The notes under the pieces are model-generated. The model was not told where the DNA came from. It was given only the letters and a program-made list of their open reading frames with translations, and did no database searches. Below are positions 16,104-25,499 of a stretch of 27,384 nt of DNA, in pieces (the stretch's first letter is position 1; every line of letters starts with the position of its first letter). The stretch spans positions 1-27,384 of the forward strand of contig CAIKGX010000200.1 of NCBI GenBank assembly GCA_903827075.1, written 5' to 3'. The stretch comes from an uncultured beta proteobacterium. GTDB lineage: Bacteria; Pseudomonadota; Gammaproteobacteria; Burkholderiales; Burkholderiaceae. Both the position numbers and the translations under genes were made by a program.

Positions 16104-17168
16104 ATGGCTTTAGTATCTTTACGACAACTCTTGGATCATGCCGCTGAAAACGGTTATGGCTTGCCTGCATTTAATGTGAATAATTTAGAGCAAGTGACTG
16201 CCATCATGGAGGCTGCTAATGAAGCGGATTCTCCTGTCATCATGCAAGCATCTGCTGGGGCTCGTAAATATGCTGGTGAGGCATTCTTACGTCATTTGAT
16301 CTCTGCGGCGGTTGAAGCTTATCCGCATATTCCCGTTGTGATGCATCAAGATCATGGCCAAAGTCCTGCAGTATGTATGGCAGCAATTAAGAGTGGCTTT
16401 ACAAGTGTGATGATGGATGGTTCGCTTGAGGCGGATGGAAAGTCCGTTGCCAGTTATGAGTACAACGTGGATGTATCGAGAGAAGTGGTGAAGTTTTCTC
16501 ATTCGATTGGCGTCACCGTTGAGGCCGAACTGGGTGTGCTTGGCTCACTAGAAACCATGCAGGGTGACAAAGAAGATGGTCATGGTGCAGACGGTCAGAT
16601 GACTCGCGAACAGTTATTAACTGATGTTGAGCAAGCTGCTGATTTTGTGAAGGCAACACAGTGCGATGCTTTGGCAATCGCCATTGGCACGAGCCATGGC
16701 GCATACAAGTTTACTAAGAAGCCTACTGGCGATATCTTGGCAATTGAACGCATTAAAGAAATTCATACCCGCATACCAAATACCCATTTGGTAATGCACG
16801 GTTCATCTAGTGTTCCACAAGAGTTACTCGCAGAGATTCGGGAATTCGGTGGTGATATGAAAGAAACCTATGGCGTGCCTGTAGAAGAGATTCAAGAAGG
16901 CATTAAGAATGGTGTCCGTAAGATCAATATTGACACCGATATTCGCTTGGCAATGACTGGTGCTATTCGCCGCTACTTTATTGAGAATCCGAGTAAGTTT
17001 GATCCCCGCGATTATTTAAAGCCTGCTCGTGAAGCTGCGAAGAAGGTTTGTATTGCTCGCTTTCATGCTTTTGGTTCTGCTGGTCAAGCATCGAAGATTA
17101 AGCCGATTTCATTAGAGAAAATGGCTGAGCGTTATAAGAGTGGCGAGCTCGCTCAGATTGTGAAGTGA
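16104..17168 (+). CDS. fba: fructose-bisphosphate aldolase, class II
   Basis: This zinc enzyme splits fructose 1,6-bisphosphate into two triose phosphates, or runs the reverse reaction in gluconeogenesis. The 354-residue protein has the metal motif HQDHG (H81 to G85), AELGVLGSLE with further active-site residues, AIGTSHGAYKF with another zinc histidine, VMHGSSSVP with the third, and KINIDTDIRLA for substrate phosphate. The insert after the glycine-rich region and the length of about 350 fit the class IIB/CbbA type rather than E. coli FbaA. purC begins 7 bases after its stop. Confidence 0.97.
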   Translation: MALVSLRQLLDHAAENGYGLPAFNVNNLEQVTAIMEAANEADSPVIMQASAGARKYAGEAFLRHLISAAVEAYPHIPVVMHQDHGQSPAVCMAAIKSGFTSVMMDGSLEADGKSVASYEYNVDVSREVVKFSHSIGVTVEAELGVLGSLETMQGDKEDGHGADGQMTREQLLTDVEQAADFVKATQCDALAIAIGTSHGAYKFTKKPTGDILAIERIKEIHTRIPNTHLVMHGSSSVPQELLAEIREFGGDMKETYGVPVEEIQEGIKNGVRKINIDTDIRLAMTGAIRRYFIENPSKFDPRDYLKPAREAAKKVCIARFHAFGSAGQASKIKPISLEKMAERYKSGELAQIVK

Positions 17169-17175
17169 GATAACT

Positions 17176-18072
17176 ATGGCTGCTTTGTACGCTACATCGA
17201 TTAAGTCTCTCCCATTACTATCCAAAGGAAAAGTGCGTGATGTTTACGCTTTGGGCGATGACAAATTATTAATGATTACTACGGACCGTTTATCGGCATT
17301 TGATGTGGTGATGGGTCAACCGATTCCCGAGAAGGGTGTTGTGCTCAATCAAATGGCCAATTTCTGGTTTGATAAATTATCTGCAGTCATTCCCAATCAT
17401 CTGACGGGGATTGATCCAGCTACGGTAGTTAATGCTGATGAAGTGGAGCAAGTTCAAGGACGTGCAGTAGTGGCTAAGCGTCTTAAGCCCATTTTGGTTG
17501 AAGCAGTGGTGCGTGGTTATTTGGCTGGAAGTGGTTGGAAAGACTATAAAGAAACGGGTTCAGTTTGTGGTATTGCCCTACCTGAGGGTTTAGAGAATGC
17601 GCAAAAGCTAGCAGAGCCTATTTTTACTCCTGCCGCTAAGGCCGAGGTGGGTGAGCATGATGAAAACATCTCTTTTGAAAAAGTGATCGAAATGATTGGC
17701 GAAAAGTTAGCCAATGAAATTCGTGAGGTGAGTATTCGTCTCTATAAAGAGGCTTCTGAATTTGCCGCTACTCGTGGAATCATTATTGCCGATACCAAGT
17801 TTGAATTTGGCCTAGATGATGCTGGGCAATTGGTATTAATGGATGAAATTCTGACTGCCGATTCGTCCCGTTTTTGGCCAGCTGAAACCTATTATGTGGG
17901 CGCTAACCCACCGTCTTATGACAAACAGTTTGTGCGTGACTGGCTTGAAACTGCTGTCATAGATGGTAAGGTATGGCCCAAAACCGCTCCAGCACCAGAT
18001 TTGCCTGCTGAAGTCATCAAGAAGACTGCCGAAAAATATCGCGAAGCCTTAACTCGCTTAACCCAAGAATAA
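17176..18072 (+). CDS. purC: phosphoribosylaminoimidazole-succinocarboxamide synthase
   Basis: PurC joins CAIR and aspartate using ATP to make SAICAR in purine synthesis. The protein is 298 residues, the longer form typical of betaproteobacteria and yeast Ade1, against about 237 in E. coli. Motifs include SKGKVRDVYALGDDKLLMITTDRLSAFDV (read as residues 15-43), VVRGYLAGSGWKDY and the substrate motif IADTKFEFG, followed by LMDEILTADSSRFW. The start ATG at 17176 is 7 bases after fba. Confidence 0.97.
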   Translation: MAALYATSIKSLPLLSKGKVRDVYALGDDKLLMITTDRLSAFDVVMGQPIPEKGVVLNQMANFWFDKLSAVIPNHLTGIDPATVVNADEVEQVQGRAVVAKRLKPILVEAVVRGYLAGSGWKDYKETGSVCGIALPEGLENAQKLAEPIFTPAAKAEVGEHDENISFEKVIEMIGEKLANEIREVSIRLYKEASEFAATRGIIIADTKFEFGLDDAGQLVLMDEILTADSSRFWPAETYYVGANPPSYDKQFVRDWLETAVIDGKVWPKTAPAPDLPAEVIKKTAEKYREALTRLTQE

Positions 18073-18125
18073 AAGACTGGGATAATAGTGCCTTATTCAA
18101 GGATTTCAGGTTTTTGGAGGGGTAA

Positions 18126-18620
18126 ATGAGCAAAAAGCCAATTGTCGGGATAGTGATGGGTTCCAATTCAGATTGGGACACAATGCAGCACGCTGCTCAG
18201 ATACTAGAACAATTTGGCATTGCACATGAGGCTCAGGTCTTATCTGCCCATCGCATGCCTGATGACATGTTCGAATACGCAGAAAATGCCCGCAGCAATG
18301 GTCTTCAAGCCATTATTGCTGGAGCAGGTGGGGCGGCCCATTTGCCAGGTATGCTTGCCTCCAAAACCATTATTCCTGTTTACGGTGTTCCTGTAGCCAG
18401 CAAATATTTGCGTGGTGAGGATTCTCTCTACTCCATAGTGCAAATGCCTAAAGGTATTCCAGTTGCCACTTTTGCCATTGGCGAAGCGGGCGCTGCCAAT
18501 GCCGCCCTCCATGTGATTGCCAGCTTAGCTTTACATGATGAGAGTTTGGCTAAGCAACTTGAAGAGTTTCGTGCCAGACAGTCTGATACTGCGCGATCTA
18601 TGAATTTGCCGGGATATTAA
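18126..18620 (+). CDS. purE: N5-carboxyaminoimidazole ribonucleotide mutase
   Basis: PurE converts N5-CAIR, made by PurK, into CAIR. The 164-residue protein is a class I PurE: GIVMGSNSDWDTM at residues 8-20, LSAHRMPD with the catalytic histidine, and GAGGAAHLPGMLA. The adjacent purK gene supports the class I (bacterial two-step) route. Start is the ATG at 18126 behind a strong TTGGAGGGG ribosome-binding site, the best in this operon. Confidence 0.98.
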   Translation: MSKKPIVGIVMGSNSDWDTMQHAAQILEQFGIAHEAQVLSAHRMPDDMFEYAENARSNGLQAIIAGAGGAAHLPGMLASKTIIPVYGVPVASKYLRGEDSLYSIVQMPKGIPVATFAIGEAGAANAALHVIASLALHDESLAKQLEEFRARQSDTARSMNLPGY

Positions 18621-18623
18621 TTA

Positions 18624-19808
18624 ATGGTTGATCGTTTAGAGCCCATTTTGCCGGGTTCGTATTTAGGAATATTAGGTGGCGGACAATTAGGGCGGATGTT
18701 CACGCAGGCTGCCCAAGCAATGGGATACAAAGTCTGTGTTTTAGATCCCGGTGCAGATAGTCCTGCTGGGTCTATCGCTGAAAAATTTATCCAAGCTGAA
18801 TACACTGATTCTGCTGCCTTAAAAGAGATGGCATCTCTTTGCGCATCCGTCAGTACAGAATTTGAAAACGTACCCGCCCAAGCTTTAGATGAACTTGAGT
18901 CCTTGGGTGTATTTGTTGCACCTCGCAGCAGTTGTGTGTCGTTAGCTCAAAATCGTGTGGCCGAGAAAAACTTTTTGGCTACCTGGAAAGCAGAAACCAA
19001 TATTGGACCTGCTCCCCATTGTGTGATTGAGCGTGATGCTGATGTTGAACATGCGCCTGCAGAATTATTCCCAGGAATTTTAAAAACTGCACGAATGGGT
19101 TATGACGGCAAAGGGCAAGTCACGGTTTATGAAGTAACTGACCTACTTACAGCTTGGAACGAGCTCGGCCGAGTTCCTTGTGTCCTAGAAAAGCGCATGG
19201 ATCTGGATTTTGAAGTTTCTGCTTTGGTTGTGCGTGGATATGATGATGCAGTGGTAGCCTATCCTGTCTCTCAAAATATTCATCGCGATGGTATTTTGCA
19301 TACATCTACAGTACCTGCGCCATCACTGAAGCCGCAGCAAGAGAAAAAAATTCTTGAGGCTGCAAAATCCCTGATTCGCAAGATTGATTACGTTGGCGTT
19401 CTCTGCATCGAGTTCTTTGTATTGAAGAGTGGCGATATTGTTGCCAATGAGATTGCACCACGCCCACATAATTCTGGCCACTTTACTATGGATGCTTGCG
19501 TGAGTAGTCAGTTTGAGCAACAGGTAAGAAGCATGGCTCGCCTGCCTTTGGGGGACACTCGCTTATTGGCGCCTGTCTCCATGCTCAATTTGTTAGGCGA
19601 TTTATGGTTTGAGGGTAGCGAAGACCATATTAGAGAGCCGGCCTGGAATCAAGTGCTCTCTCACCCAGATGCAAAATTGCATCTGTATGGCAAGTCTGCG
19701 CCACGGATGGGGCGCAAGATGGGCCACATTAATTGCTTAGGCGAGTCTCTTAATCAAGCGCGTCAAAATTGCTCCGCAGTGGCAAGTGAATTAGGGATCG
19801 AGCCGTAA
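18624..19808 (+). CDS. purK: N5-carboxyaminoimidazole ribonucleotide synthase
   Basis: PurK is an ATP-grasp enzyme that carboxylates AIR with bicarbonate to give N5-CAIR for PurE. The 394-residue protein has LGILGGGQLGRMFTQAA near residue 13, FENVPAQALDEL, ILKTARMGYDGKGQ as the ATP-grasp loop, and NEIAPRPHNSGHFTMDAC in the metal site. It begins 3 bases after the purE stop and ends 4 bases before the Sua5 gene. Confidence 0.97.
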   Translation: MVDRLEPILPGSYLGILGGGQLGRMFTQAAQAMGYKVCVLDPGADSPAGSIAEKFIQAEYTDSAALKEMASLCASVSTEFENVPAQALDELESLGVFVAPRSSCVSLAQNRVAEKNFLATWKAETNIGPAPHCVIERDADVEHAPAELFPGILKTARMGYDGKGQVTVYEVTDLLTAWNELGRVPCVLEKRMDLDFEVSALVVRGYDDAVVAYPVSQNIHRDGILHTSTVPAPSLKPQQEKKILEAAKSLIRKIDYVGVLCIEFFVLKSGDIVANEIAPRPHNSGHFTMDACVSSQFEQQVRSMARLPLGDTRLLAPVSMLNLLGDLWFEGSEDHIREPAWNQVLSHPDAKLHLYGKSAPRMGRKMGHINCLGESLNQARQNCSAVASELGIEP

Positions 19809-19812
19809 GCTG

Positions 19813-20892
19813 ATGTCCACTCATAGTTCCGTAGTCATTGATGAAGCAGTGCAAACTTTGCGTGATGGTGGTTTGGTAGCATTTCCAACCGAGACTGTAT
19901 ACGGCTTAGGGGCTGATGCCAAAAATCCCGAGGCTATTCAGAAGATTTTTACTGCTAAAGGCCGCCCATCTTCACATCCTGTCATCGTTCATTTAGCTGC
20001 CCCAGAAAAATTTGACCAGGCTGTCATTGACTGGACTTCATTGGTAAGCCCTTGGGTACGGGATTTATCTGAAGATGCTTTAAAACTGATCAATGCCTTT
20101 TGGCCTGGCCCATTAACCTTAGTCTTTAAAAAAGATAAGAGCGTTTTAAACGAATTAACTGGCGGGCAAGACACGGTAGCCATCCGCGCACCAGCGCATC
20201 CCCTTGCTCAAGAATTGCTACGTAAATTTAAGGGCGGTGTGGTAGCACCATCAGCTAATCGTTTTGGAAAAATTTCACCAACTAGTGCCGCCGATGTCCG
20301 TAGTGAGTTTGAGGGAATGCTGGGTTTAATGATTCTTGATGGTGGTGATTGCGAGGTGGGCATTGAATCCACCATCCTTGATTTATCTTCTGGGGATCAT
20401 GCGGTACTTCTCAGGCCAGGCATCATTACTCCTAGTGAGATTTTTACCAAAACGGGCATCAAGGTATATCAATCTGGTGACATTGATCAAAATAAAGATG
20501 CCGCTGCTTTACCAAGAGTTTCAGGAAGCTTGCGCGCACACTACGCTCCGACAACGCCCTTACGGATGTATTCAGCGGGGAGAGTATTGGATGCTTTAAG
20601 TGAATTCCCAGATATCAAATCTCGTGTTGCCGTAGCAGTTTGGGATTCTGATTCTTCATTGAGTCACGAAGGTCATCCATCAGTTCATTTCGAGGAAGTG
20701 CTTATCCCAAGTGATTGCGGTACATTTGCCAGTCGCCTCTATCGCTCGTTGCGAGATCTTGATCAACAGGGGTGGGATTTAATTCTGTTTCCTGAGCCAC
20801 CTCCTGGCGAAGAATGGGACGGCGTCAGGGACCGACTTCAGCGTGCCTGTTTTGGTTCTGGGCCGTCCTCGATTAACCACGACAATAATTGA
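19813..20892 (+). CDS. L-threonylcarbamoyladenylate synthase (Sua5-type)
   Basis: This enzyme makes threonylcarbamoyl-AMP from threonine, bicarbonate and ATP, the first step to t6A37 in tRNAs that read ANN codons. It is the long Sua5 form of 359 residues: a YrdC-like domain (about 1-210; FPTETVYGLGADA, GRPSSHPVIVH, RAPAHPLAQELL, APSANRFGKISPT) plus a Sua5 C-terminal domain (about 225-350). The last dozen residues extend past the usual end and their codons overlap the convergent dacB 3' end by 55 bases. It closes the pgk-to-purK operon. It may correspond to tsaC/sua5/ywlC. Confidence 0.95.
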   Translation: MSTHSSVVIDEAVQTLRDGGLVAFPTETVYGLGADAKNPEAIQKIFTAKGRPSSHPVIVHLAAPEKFDQAVIDWTSLVSPWVRDLSEDALKLINAFWPGPLTLVFKKDKSVLNELTGGQDTVAIRAPAHPLAQELLRKFKGGVVAPSANRFGKISPTSAADVRSEFEGMLGLMILDGGDCEVGIESTILDLSSGDHAVLLRPGIITPSEIFTKTGIKVYQSGDIDQNKDAAALPRVSGSLRAHYAPTTPLRMYSAGRVLDALSEFPDIKSRVAVAVWDSDSSLSHEGHPSVHFEEVLIPSDCGTFASRLYRSLRDLDQQGWDLILFPEPPPGEEWDGVRDRLQRACFGSGPSSINHDNN

Positions 20893-22376
20893 TCGTGAGC
20901 CTCTAGACCGCGCCAAGCATTGGGGTGGTTTATGAAAGAAGTAACAGCGTACATTCTTCCAGACTTGCTCATCACGTAGCCAGATATCGCCCTGACATCA
21001 GCCAATGATCCCGTTTTAATTCTGGCTTCAGGCTTTTTCTTGAGATGAAGAAACTTTCTAAGCTGTGCCATGAGGCGATTTCTCATTGTGCCATCGGTAC
21101 CGGCAATGGGTAGGCTGTTATAAAACGTCTCCGCTACAGGTAGATTGCGCGCAAGCAATAGGAGAGAATTCATTTGCTGGGCGGAGATGGCCTCATTACG
21201 AGATAAGCCAGAACCATTCTCAATAACTAGCCCCGGAAATTCCAAGCCCAGCTGTTTAAGCCAACTCTGTATGACTATCTCACCATTTTCAGTTGTGGCT
21301 GGCTTGCCCATTTTCTCTAAGGCCAAGGTCAGTAGCAATTGCCGGGCCATAACATTATTAGAGTACTTATTGATATCCACTACATCGTCTGCAAGATTAA
21401 TTCCCTCAAATTGCAGCAGTGGCCTTGCTGTGATGGGCACGGAACCATTAGTTCCTATTGGAGTTTTTACCCAGGTACCCCCTGCCAATTCCCAGGCAGC
21501 AGTAAAGCCTTGGGTTAAGAAGGTATTTGCATCTAATGCAACGACGTTGTAGTTCACGCCCTTGCAATCACTTGGGAAAACTCCAGAAAATTGGGCGCTG
21601 AGTAATTGATCGGTTTTGGCGTTGTCACCTTCGGGATCTAAATTAAAGCGAATTCCACTTTTCCAACCGTCACAGGGTCTGTCAATCAGCTGCATTTGAT
21701 TGACTACTTTGAGTTGCGAAAGTGCTGGGGAGTAACTGATATCAATGAAGTCTGCTGTACGGGATTTCCCAATCTGAAAAGAGAGTGTTCTAAATGCATA
21801 GAGAAGTGCGTCCGGAGGAACGTTATAGGCGCGCAGGGATTCGCCATCGATTGTGTTGTGCTCCATCGCGCTTGGTGCATATGCAGTTCGATCAAAAAAT
21901 AAATTGCCATCAATTTTCTGGATACCCAAGTTCTGTAGAGCCTTCATCATTTTGGCCAATTCTTCAGGAACTAGCTTGGGGTCTCCGGTTCCTTGAAGAT
22001 AAATATTACCCTTTAGCACCCCTTGGCGAATAACCCCATCAGTAAAGAGATTAGTGCGCCATCGATATTGCGGCCCCAATATATCTAAACCAGTCAAAGT
22101 CGTTAAGATCTTCATGGTTGAGGCGGGGTTCATCGGTGTGGTTGCCCGCCAATCCAATTCTGTCTTCCCAGTACTTTTTCCGGGGTACCCTGGTTTAATT
22201 TCCACTACTGAAATGCTGATAGAGTCTTTGGGGATTTGATTCTTCTCAAGGCTGGATGCAACAGCTTTGGGGATATATTGCAAGGCAGTGTCTTGAGAAA
22301 CAAGGTCTGCAGCTTTTGCTGAAGGGATCAGCAGAAAGCAAATTAACGAAATATATAAGGAATAGCCGATGCGCAT
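20838..22376 (-). CDS. dacB: D-alanyl-D-alanine carboxypeptidase/endopeptidase (PBP4)
   Basis: PBP4 trims pentapeptides and cleaves DD-crosslinks in periplasmic peptidoglycan. The 512-residue protein has a signal peptide ending AKA at residue 22 and the three penicillin-binding motifs: STMK at 86-89, SNN at 339-341 and KTG at 454-456. The large span between the first two reflects the extra domain typical of class C PBP4 (peptidase family S13). The start ATG at 22376 is the only one that gives the full signal peptide; an AGGA sits unusually close to it. It is 49 bases from the hybrid-kinase stop, so it may be partly read through from that operon. Confidence 0.96.
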   Translation of the reverse strand: MRIGYSLYISLICFLLIPSAKAADLVSQDTALQYIPKAVASSLEKNQIPKDSISISVVEIKPGYPGKSTGKTELDWRATTPMNPASTMKILTTLTGLDILGPQYRWRTNLFTDGVIRQGVLKGNIYLQGTGDPKLVPEELAKMMKALQNLGIQKIDGNLFFDRTAYAPSAMEHNTIDGESLRAYNVPPDALLYAFRTLSFQIGKSRTADFIDISYSPALSQLKVVNQMQLIDRPCDGWKSGIRFNLDPEGDNAKTDQLLSAQFSGVFPSDCKGVNYNVVALDANTFLTQGFTAAWELAGGTWVKTPIGTNGSVPITARPLLQFEGINLADDVVDINKYSNNVMARQLLLTLALEKMGKPATTENGEIVIQSWLKQLGLEFPGLVIENGSGLSRNEAISAQQMNSLLLLARNLPVAETFYNSLPIAGTDGTMRNRLMAQLRKFLHLKKKPEARIKTGSLADVRAISGYVMSKSGRMYAVTSFINHPNAWRGLEAHDQLLSWLIEDGPEPKQAR

Positions 22377-22425
22377 TCCTATAGGATAAACCGAGTAAGC
22401 CTTATTTTATTGTTAGGGCAATTTA

Positions 22426-24867
22426 TTAGGTTGAATACTTCTTTTGATACTGAGCTATTTTGAGATTTTCTGCGATTAGCAAGGTAATGAACTCATTAAT
22501 TCGGTCCTTAAGGTCGCCATCCCTCTCTAAATTCTGACAAGCAGCTATAAAACTTTGGGCATTGATGAGTTGAGCGCCACCTTTGACTTTATGGACGAGG
22601 CTTTTAAATTGCCCTTCATCTACTGCAGGCTGCTTACACAGTGTATTTAACTCAAGGAGTACATCATCGTGCACTTTTTGGATTTCATCAAGGATGATGC
22701 AGATTTGTTTTGGGTCATCTCGCAGTAAGTTTGAAAAGACGTCAAATGAGTAATCGTCTACTCCTTGCTTTGGGCCTACATCACTCACAAGGAAGTAGCG
22801 TGCGAGCTCATTTTCTAAAGTTTGCAAGCTTAAAGGTTTAATGAGAACGCCATTCATTCCGGCAGATAAAAATTGGTGACGGGCATCTAGCGCATAGATG
22901 TCTGCGGTGACGCCAATAATGATGAGATCTCGATTTCCTTCTGCACGTAATTGTTTGGATAATTCAGAGCCTTGCATACCCGGCATCGATTGGTCAGTCA
23001 GCATCAGATCAAAGCGCCGCTCCTTTAATAATTGCAGGGCGCTAATAGCATTTTCGCAAATACAAGTTTGAACCCCTAAAGCCTCTAGCTGTAAAGAGAG
23101 GATTTGTCTGCTTGCGGGATGGTCTTCGACTACTAATGCATCAATGATGCGCTCACCCCCATTACCTCTCTTGCGGAGGCACTTTCTTAAAGGGGGTTCA
23201 AATAGATCTCCCCCCAAGGAATGCGCAGCTGCAATGCTGGTTCTGGGAAAAGCAATAGAAAAGTGGACGTTACTCCCAAAGCCTGGAGCACTCTCAAAGT
23301 AGAGGTGGCTACTCATGGACTCAACTAGATGATTGGTAATTGTCAAACCAAGACCAGTTCCTTTTTGCTGGTCGCTGATATTCCATTCTGTTTGAGAGGG
23401 AACTTGCTCAAAGGCTTGGAGCGCAAGCTCAATTTGCTCTGAGCCCATTCCGATCCCAGTATCAATGACGCGAAACTCAATAAGCTGCCCGGCATGATCA
23501 TCAGCCAATACGACAATAGAAAAATAGATTTCACCTTGGTCCGTAAATTTAATGGCGTTGCTGAGAAGATTTTGAAGTACTTGTCTCAGACGCAAGGAGT
23601 CCATCATGAGCACTTCGGCGATACGAGGATCAGTAGAAGTATGAAGTATTAAATTTTGCTTATCGGCAACGGTTGAAAATGCAGAGTGAAGATTTTCAAT
23701 TAAGAGTGCAAGAGAGCAAGGCTCTAAATTCAGGGTGAGTTTTCCTGCCTCTATCTTTGATAAATCTAAGACTTGATTGAGCATGCCCAAAAGAGATTCT
23801 GCAGAGGCGTGAGCGCTTTTTAGTAAAGGTCTTTCTTCCTTGGGAAATTGCGCGCTATTCAATAGCAGCTCTTGAACCCCAAGAATGGCATTCATAGGCG
23901 TGCGGATCTCATGGCTCATGGTGGCCAAAAATGCAGATTTAGCCGCATTAGCCTTTTCAGCGATTTCTTTTGATGAAATCATCTCAAGAGTCTGTTGTTT
24001 TTGCTGCCAATATTTTCTCTGTAGATGCCAGGCAATTGAACATCCAAGAATAAATAAGAGGAGAGAGGTGATCCAAGGTAAAGCAGTCTGCTGGAGATAT
24101 GGCTTTTGTGGTGCCATCTCCATATCGTTAAGCCTAAATAGCTCTCGAGACTCTATGGGGTCTAGATCGCTGAGAAAGCGCTCAAGAATATTGTTCAATG
24201 GAGTATCTTCGTGAGAAACCAGCCAGCGATAAGCAAATGGCTCGCGACTATATAGTCCATCTACTTTTATATCGGAATCACCTAAGCTGTTAATGAGGTG
24301 ATGGGCAAGACGAATAGGCATTACCAAGGCATCAATCTCTTTTGCAGCAAGAGCCTTGAATGCTTGTTCTAAGGAGCCTGAAATCTTGCCTTGTTTTGCT
24401 GTAGGCGCTGGAGGGTTTTCTAGGCCACGTTCAAAAAAGCTTACTTTTGAGGCGTCAATAGGCTTAGCATTTTTGGTGGTGACGATCGCATCAAACCCCC
24501 AGAAGATAGACTCAGAAAGAGAGCCAAATTGTAAAACCTGATCAGTGATTTCTGGAGGATCAATCATGAAGTCCACTTCACCATTGGCTAATTGCTTAAA
24601 GCCTTCGTGATCGGACTTTCTCCATTTAGGAACAAATTGTTGTCCAGTAGTTGCCCCTAATTGCAGAAGCAGCCTATGAAATACACCACCTTGCGTATGG
24701 TGACTTGATGAGTTTAGATAAGGCGCATATTTTTCATGAATACTAAAACGAACGACCGGATGGGCATCGATCCACTGCATTTCTGGGCGATCAAAGGGGC
24801 TTGGGTAAGCCAACCCCCCTGACAGCAAACAGAATATGAACGTAGCGTTCAAAATGAATCGATGCAT
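22426..24867 (-). CDS. BvgS-type hybrid sensor histidine kinase
   Basis: This 813-residue membrane kinase has a full phosphorelay. From the N-terminus: signal peptide (1-22), one periplasmic solute-binding-type (Venus-flytrap, SBP_bac_3) domain at about 30-255, one transmembrane segment at 263-281, HisKA with H319 in SHEIRTPMNAILG, HATPase with N437 (N box), DTGIGM 469-474 and GTGLGL 503-508, a receiver domain with D625 in LTDQSMPG and K677, and a C-terminal Hpt domain with H759 in VHKVKGG. This order matches Bordetella BvgS, but it has one periplasmic domain instead of two and no PAS domain before HisKA. All phosphotransfer residues are intact, so it should be active. Its partner is the response regulator gene 8 bases upstream. 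The ligand is unknown. Confidence 0.95.
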   Translation of the reverse strand: MHRFILNATFIFCLLSGGLAYPSPFDRPEMQWIDAHPVVRFSIHEKYAPYLNSSSHHTQGGVFHRLLLQLGATTGQQFVPKWRKSDHEGFKQLANGEVDFMIDPPEITDQVLQFGSLSESIFWGFDAIVTTKNAKPIDASKVSFFERGLENPPAPTAKQGKISGSLEQAFKALAAKEIDALVMPIRLAHHLINSLGDSDIKVDGLYSREPFAYRWLVSHEDTPLNNILERFLSDLDPIESRELFRLNDMEMAPQKPYLQQTALPWITSLLLFILGCSIAWHLQRKYWQQKQQTLEMISSKEIAEKANAAKSAFLATMSHEIRTPMNAILGVQELLLNSAQFPKEERPLLKSAHASAESLLGMLNQVLDLSKIEAGKLTLNLEPCSLALLIENLHSAFSTVADKQNLILHTSTDPRIAEVLMMDSLRLRQVLQNLLSNAIKFTDQGEIYFSIVVLADDHAGQLIEFRVIDTGIGMGSEQIELALQAFEQVPSQTEWNISDQQKGTGLGLTITNHLVESMSSHLYFESAPGFGSNVHFSIAFPRTSIAAAHSLGGDLFEPPLRKCLRKRGNGGERIIDALVVEDHPASRQILSLQLEALGVQTCICENAISALQLLKERRFDLMLTDQSMPGMQGSELSKQLRAEGNRDLIIIGVTADIYALDARHQFLSAGMNGVLIKPLSLQTLENELARYFLVSDVGPKQGVDDYSFDVFSNLLRDDPKQICIILDEIQKVHDDVLLELNTLCKQPAVDEGQFKSLVHKVKGGAQLINAQSFIAACQNLERDGDLKDRINEFITLLIAENLKIAQYQKKYST

Positions 24868-24875
24868 GTTTAGCG

Positions 24876-25499
24876 TTAACTTTCGATGATGTGATTGATG
24901 CGGCAGAATAAAATAAGGTCAGCAATATTGTTAATACCTAACTTATCAAACACTCTCGTTTTATAAGTCGCAACCGTTTTATTGCTGATATGCAATAAAT
25001 CAGAAATCTGCTGATTGCTATTTCCCTTACCAAGGTATTTCATGACCTGTAATTCCCGGTCAGAAATGAGTGCCAACTTATCGCCATCACTTAATGAGGT
25101 ATTGCCATTTTTGCCATGTGTGAAAAAGTTATAGCCTTGCGAAATGGCAACGCAGGCCGCCAAAATCACATCCGCCCCAGCAGTTTTATTCACAAATCCA
25201 TGGGCTCCTAGTGAACGAACCCTTCCACCATACACAGCCTCATCTAAGCTAGATAGCACCAAGATCCGAATGTCGGGGTACATCAGTCCAATACGCCGAA
25301 TCACATCAAAGCCATCTGTCTTAGGCATATCGAGATCGAGGATCACCATATTGGGATTGACCTCTTTAATCGATCTAAGGCATTCTTCGCCATGCTGCGC
25401 TTGCCCAGCTATTTCAAACAGCAACTGGTCTTGCAACATACTTTTTAATGCCATCAGCATAGCTGGATGGTCATCTACCAACATCACGCGTTTTCTCAT
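24876..25499 (-). CDS. NarL/FixJ-family response regulator (BvgA-like)
   Basis: This 207-residue two-domain regulator has a receiver domain (1-120) with acidic pocket D9/D10, phosphoacceptor D55 in LDLDMP, S83/S84 and K105, then a LuxR-type helix-turn-helix (about 140-205) with LISDRELQVMKYLGKGNSNQQI split over residues 144-165 and NKTVATYKTRVFDKLGI as the recognition region. It resembles BvgA (209 residues) in layout. The start ATG overlaps the stop of the EAL-like gene in TAATG, and GGAGACAAG serves as its ribosome-binding site, so the two genes are translationally coupled. The kinase gene follows after 8 bases. It most likely receives phosphate from the kinase Hpt domain and activates target promoters; targets are unknown. 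Confidence 0.95.
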   Translation of the reverse strand: MRKRVMLVDDHPAMLMALKSMLQDQLLFEIAGQAQHGEECLRSIKEVNPNMVILDLDMPKTDGFDVIRRIGLMYPDIRILVLSSLDEAVYGGRVRSLGAHGFVNKTAGADVILAACVAISQGYNFFTHGKNGNTSLSDGDKLALISDRELQVMKYLGKGNSNQQISDLLHISNKTVATYKTRVFDKLGINNIADLILFCRINHIIES

